Shown here one piece after another: positions 6,457 to 9,077 of a stretch of 9,077 nucleotides of DNA; positions within the stretch are counted from its first letter, which is position 1, and each line of letters begins with the position of its first letter. The position numbers and the translations under genes were made by a program. The notes beneath the pieces are model-generated. The model was not told the DNA's origin. It did no database searches and saw only the letters and a list, made by a program, of their open reading frames with translations. Source of the stretch: Desulfobulbaceae bacterium UBA5628 (GTDB taxonomy: Bacteria > Desulfobacterota > Desulfobulbia > Desulfobulbales > Desulfurivibrionaceae); NCBI GenBank assembly GCA_002421565.1, contig DIKC01000074.1, positions 1-9,077 on the forward strand, written 5' to 3'.

Positions 6457-8376
6457 TTAGAAGCGGAACGAGGCCCCGGCCATGAGCCAGCGTCCCGGAT
6501 TGGGATAGTCAATATCCCAGAACTGGTTGCCGTTGAAGATGTTGCGGGCCTTGACAAAGAGCTCGCCCCGGCCGAGGGCCAGGGGGAATTCCCGGCTCAG
6601 GGTCAGGTCCCAGAGCATGCCGCTGGCCGGTTCTTCGACGATCATGTCGTAGTTGAACCAGAGGTAGTTGCCGGCCAGCTCGCCCCTGATCCCGCTCTCC
6701 CGGTGGAGGTAGGCGAAAATCAGGTTGGCGCTGTATGCTTCATCCCGGCCGTTGCCCTCGTCCTCGACCATCTTGCCTTCCTCCTTGGCCCAGGTGAAGT
6801 TGGCGGCCAGCGACAGGCCTTTGTATTCAATGCTTTTCAGGTCAAGCTCAAAACCGTTCCAGCGCGCCTTGCCGTCGTTGATTATCGGCGAGCCAAAATC
6901 GTTCCAGACCTGGTCGATGTCGAGGTGGAAAAGGGTGAGTTTGCTCAGCAGGCAGGGGATGAGTCGGGTCTCGATCCCGGCCTGGTAGGCCCAGATCAGT
7001 TCCGGTTGCAGGTCCGGGTTATCCTCTGATCTTGCCAGAAAGGGGGCGGAGAAGCCGCGGGCCGCCGAGGCGCGGAGGAGGGTGTCGTCCCGGAGCTGCC
7101 AGGTCAGGCCCAGGGAGGGGCTGACCACCTCATCGGAGTTGGCATGGAAGTCGTAGCGGAGGCCGGGGGTGATGGTCAGGGGGCCGTGGAGCCAGGTGAC
7201 GTTGGCATACACCCCCCGCCGTTCTTCGCTGAGGGGATCATCGGCGCTGCTTGTGGGGCCGAAGAACACGCCGCTGGCGGTGGAGGCCCGCAGCTTGCTG
7301 CGGCTGCTTTCCGCCCCGAGGTTGGCGGCGAGGGTGTCGCCGTTGTAGCTGAGCCGGCCGCTGACCGTGCTGCTCCGGTCTTCCCATTTTTGCAGATAGA
7401 TGAAATCGCCCTTGGGGCCGCCGCTGCCCGAACCCAGGGAGCGGTCGTCCTGGCTAAAGTCGTTCTGGTAGTGCTGGAAGGCGAGGTGGAGGCCGAAGCG
7501 GTCGCTGAGCCGGTGGTCGAGGTAGAGGGTGGCCCAGAGGTTGTCGCTGGCAATCTCCTCGTAAACGTCGAGGTTGGCGATATCCCAGGCATCGCGCCAG
7601 TCCAGGGCCTTGAAGGAGAGGTCGCTGCTGCCGGCGGCGGCGGTGATGGTGGTGGTGTCGTTGGGCAGGGCCAGGCGGAGCTTGCCGAAGAGGGCGTCGC
7701 GCTCCGAATAGCGTTCGTTTTTCAGTCCGTCGGAGCTGATGTTGCCGCCGTAGATAAAGGCCCCGATCCGCTCGTTGCCCAGGGCCAGGTCGGCGGCGAG
7801 ATCCCGGCTGGCGGCCTCGCCGTAGCTGGCGCTGATCCCCGCGGTCGGGGCGCCGCTGCCGGTCTCCTTGGTGAGGATGTTGACCACCCCGCCCAGGGAG
7901 GAACCCCAGGCCGAGGAGGCTGGCCCCTTGATGATTTCGATCCGTTTGATGATCCCCAGGGGAATGAAGTTGATCAGGGAATAACCGACGGAGCTGAGAT
8001 TGAGGCGCACCCCGTCGAGCAAGACCAGGGTGTGGTGACGGCGGGTGCCGAGCAGCCGCAGGGGCTCGTCGCCGATGATCTCGCGGCCGCTGAAACTGAG
8101 GAAGCCCCCGGCCTGGCGGCTCAACACCTCGCCCAGGGAGTGGGCGTGCATGGCCGCGATCTGCTCGGCGGTGATCACGGTGACGTTTTCGGCGATCTGG
8201 CTGAGCGGTTTGGGGGCGCGGGTGGCCACTTCCACCAGCTGCTCCTGGTCGATCATCAGGGCGAAGAGCGCCTCCTCTTCCGGCAGCATCCCGGCTTTTT
8301 CCGCGCCCGTTGCCGGCCGGGTGGCGAGCAGGAGTAGCAGCGCCAGCCAGGCCCGATACCATCCTGTCTTACCCAT
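6457..8376 (-). CDS. TonB-dependent outer-membrane receptor (639 aa)
   Basis: Outer-membrane gated channel powered by TonB-ExbBD, importing a large or metal-bound ligand. A signal peptide covers about residues 1-25 (GKTGWYRAW, then ALLLLLA, with likely cleavage after PATGA). A TonB-box-like QLVEVATR (46-53) leads into the plug domain (about 54-170) with VTVITAEQI, LLDGVRL (119-125) and IEIIKGPASSAWGSSLGGVVNILTK (begins 146). The rest is a 22-strand-type barrel ending in Phe (ASFRF), the expected outer-membrane sorting signal. Length and plug style are closest to BtuB/siderophore-type receptors, but the ligand cannot be deduced. GGAGAGGA lies 4-5 bases upstream of ATG 8376. It is the first gene of the apparent operon with the 28-residue peptide and the radical SAM enzyme, which suggests the modified peptide or its metal complex as a ligand; that is inference. 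The gene appears intact. Confidence 0.93.
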   Translation of the reverse strand: MGKTGWYRAWLALLLLLATRPATGAEKAGMLPEEEALFALMIDQEQLVEVATRAPKPLSQIAENVTVITAEQIAAMHAHSLGEVLSRQAGGFLSFSGREIIGDEPLRLLGTRRHHTLVLLDGVRLNLSSVGYSLINFIPLGIIKRIEIIKGPASSAWGSSLGGVVNILTKETGSGAPTAGISASYGEAASRDLAADLALGNERIGAFIYGGNISSDGLKNERYSERDALFGKLRLALPNDTTTITAAAGSSDLSFKALDWRDAWDIANLDVYEEIASDNLWATLYLDHRLSDRFGLHLAFQHYQNDFSQDDRSLGSGSGGPKGDFIYLQKWEDRSSTVSGRLSYNGDTLAANLGAESSRSKLRASTASGVFFGPTSSADDPLSEERRGVYANVTWLHGPLTITPGLRYDFHANSDEVVSPSLGLTWQLRDDTLLRASAARGFSAPFLARSEDNPDLQPELIWAYQAGIETRLIPCLLSKLTLFHLDIDQVWNDFGSPIINDGKARWNGFELDLKSIEYKGLSLAANFTWAKEEGKMVEDEGNGRDEAYSANLIFAYLHRESGIRGELAGNYLWFNYDMIVEEPASGMLWDLTLSREFPLALGRGELFVKARNIFNGNQFWDIDYPNPGRWLMAGASFRF

Positions 8377-8427
8377 GAGTCCTCTCCGCTCCCGATTATT
8401 TATCGCTTTATGCTGAAGGAAAAATTG

Positions 8428-8456
8428 ATAATAATGGGCACGCCCCGGAGGGGCAA
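8428..8456 (-). promoter_or_regulatory. Candidate promoter of the TonB receptor-peptide operon
   Basis: On the minus strand TTGCCC (8456-8451) and TATTAT (8433-8428) are 17 bases apart, about 50 bases before the receptor ATG. The -35 matches 4 of 6 and the -10 matches 5 of 6 positions. A GC-rich repeat GCCCC-GGA-GGGGC (8442-8454) fills the spacer and overlaps the -35, so it could be an operator. The TTGATAATAAT at 8425-8435 across the -10 loosely resembles part of a Fur box, which would suit a TonB receptor. The match is too partial to assert. Confidence 0.35.
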
Positions 8457-8529
8457 GGATAAAGTGGAAAAAAAGTTATCAGCCCTACGGGTTGCCATTT
8501 ATTGTCTCCGCTTGGGAGGGTTAAAACCC

Positions 8530-8544
8530 CCACCTTTCAGGTGG
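8530..8544. repeat. Left-end hairpin of the IS
   Basis: CCACCT (8530-8535), a TTC loop, and AGGTGG (8539-8544): a perfect 6-bp stem just upstream of the transposase gene. It has the position and shape of the left-end hairpin that TnpA binds as single-stranded DNA. Confidence 0.7.
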
Positions 8545-8577
8545 CAGCTTTAGCGCAGATTGTCTACGATAGAGGCC

Positions 8578-9015
8578 ATGACCTACCGGCATGGCTCTCA
8601 TACGGTTTTCACGATTCACCTGCATCTGGTATGGATCACGAAGTACCGGAAGAAAGTATTGGTTGACAGCGTTGCCCTTCGGTTGCGGGACATGATCCGC
8701 GAGATATGTCAGCGCGAGGGGGTTGACATCATCAAAGGGCATGTATCGCAGGATCATATCCACCTGTTTGTCTCGCTTCCGCCGCAGGTGACGATCAGCC
8801 GCTTTGTACAAAGGTTGAAGGGCAAAACCTCGTTCAAATTGCTGAATGAATTTCCACATTTGCGCAAGACGTATTGGGGTCGGCATTTTTGGGTGCGGGG
8901 GTATTTCTGCTGTAGTAGCGGCAATGTTACCGATGATGTGATCGAGCGGTACATTGAGGGCCAAGATGTTACCTCCGACGACAATTTCAAGGTAGATGGT
9001 GAGCAGTCGGCGTAG
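8578..9015 (+). CDS. tnpA: IS200/IS605-type Y1 transposase TnpA (145 aa)
   Basis: HUH/Y1 single-strand DNA transposase. It nicks and joins the hairpin ends through a covalent tyrosine-DNA bond, working as a dimer. Numbered from ATG 8578: opening TYRHGSHTVFTIHLHLVWITKYR with the family-typical core strand; the metal-binding HUH motif H60-I-H62 in DHIHLFVSLPP; GRHFWVRGYF (101-110); and the catalytic helix IERYIEGQ with nucleophile Y125 and Q129 four residues later. Length is normal (about 130-155 aa), and all catalytic residues are present, so it is probably functional. ATG 8578 is chosen over an in-frame TTG at 8560 because the family starts a few residues before the first strand; AGAGG lies only two bases upstream, so its initiation looks weak, as is common for these genes. 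Confidence 0.92.
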   Translation: MTYRHGSHTVFTIHLHLVWITKYRKKVLVDSVALRLRDMIREICQREGVDIIKGHVSQDHIHLFVSLPPQVTISRFVQRLKGKTSFKLLNEFPHLRKTYWGRHFWVRGYFCCSSGNVTDDVIERYIEGQDVTSDDNFKVDGEQSA

Positions 9016-9047
9016 CCGACCCCACCAGCTTTAGCTGTTAACTGAAG

Positions 9048-9067
9048 CCACCGCCTTCAGGCGGTGG
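9048..9067. repeat. Right-end hairpin of the IS
   Basis: CCACCGCCT and AGGCGGTGG pair over 9 bp around a two-base centre (in practice 8 bp with a four-base loop), 32 bases after the transposase stop. It has the same core as the left-end hairpin and lies at the expected right-end position. Confidence 0.72.
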
Positions 9068-9077
9068 AGTATTCACT

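Larger units (their letters stand above)
8518..9076 (+). mobile_element. IS200/IS605-type insertion sequence (tnpA only)
   Basis: Compact element of about 560 bases with a single-strand (Y1) transposase gene between two subterminal hairpins. Both hairpins share the CCACC...TTCAGG...GGTGG core, and the 10-mer CAGCTTTAGC recurs inside each end (8545-8554 and 9026-9035). There is no tnpB. These elements lack terminal inverted repeats and target duplications, so the exact ends are estimates: left near 8518-8526 and right near the TTCAC at 9072-9076. It was inserted in the gap upstream of the TonB receptor and points away from it. Confidence 0.72.

Noticed and set aside
7144..8337. Long open plus-strand frame (397 codons) opposite the TonB receptor
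   Set aside because: Its product is a Gly/Ala/Val-rich, low-complexity sequence with no motif, as expected for the complement of a GC-rich gene; the opposite strand encodes a clear receptor.
8377..8577. Riboswitch (for example cobalamin type) upstream of the TonB receptor
   Set aside because: No recognisable conserved box was found; the region is short and much of it belongs to the IS left end.

Overview
GC-rich bacterial DNA from an outer-membrane-bearing (Gram-negative) organism, since it encodes a TonB-dependent outer-membrane receptor. The radical SAM/SPASM peptide maturase resembles those I associate with Geobacter-like and other Desulfobacterota (former deltaproteobacteria), but this taxonomic placement is only a suggestion. 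The window looks like an accessory region beside a housekeeping gene. No rRNA, tRNA or CRISPR array was seen.

Layout: (1) 1-1376, minus strand: the N-terminal 458 codons of a Uup-type ABC-F ATPase that runs off the left edge. (2) 1544-2929, plus: an AAA ATPase with a C-terminal DUF4143/nuclease-like region. (3) 2952-3575, plus: a complete type II toxin-antitoxin operon, with a near-consensus promoter whose spacer is filled by a perfect palindrome, then a ribbon-helix-helix antitoxin overlapping a RelE/ParE toxin by one base. (4) 3653-4870, minus: a second, divergent DUF4143-type ATPase, convergent with the toxin. (5) 4963-8376, minus: a three-gene unit transcribed right to left, made of a TonB-dependent receptor, a 28-residue peptide gene (6334-6420) with an excellent ribosome binding site, and a radical SAM/SPASM enzyme. 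(6) about 8518-9076, plus: a compact IS200/IS605-type element with a Y1 transposase and terminal hairpins.

The most interesting part is region 5. The small gene, easily missed by gene callers, has the form of a RiPP precursor: a short charged N-terminus, an Ala/Ile/Val stretch, and a C-terminal CCKGGPSATK segment. It sits directly upstream of an enzyme with all cysteines of a radical SAM core and a SPASM domain. A perfect 16-bp inverted repeat separates the two and ends 9 bases before the likely maturase start; it could set the ratio of peptide to enzyme. The TonB receptor, 36 bases upstream of the peptide gene, suggests that the modified peptide, or a metal or ligand it carries, may be taken up across the outer membrane. 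Peptide, maturase and receptor together form a candidate undescribed system. No exporter or leader peptidase is present in the window.

The two DUF4143 ATPases, the toxin-antitoxin pair and the insertion sequence are typical accessory cargo and show no clear functional link to the peptide genes.
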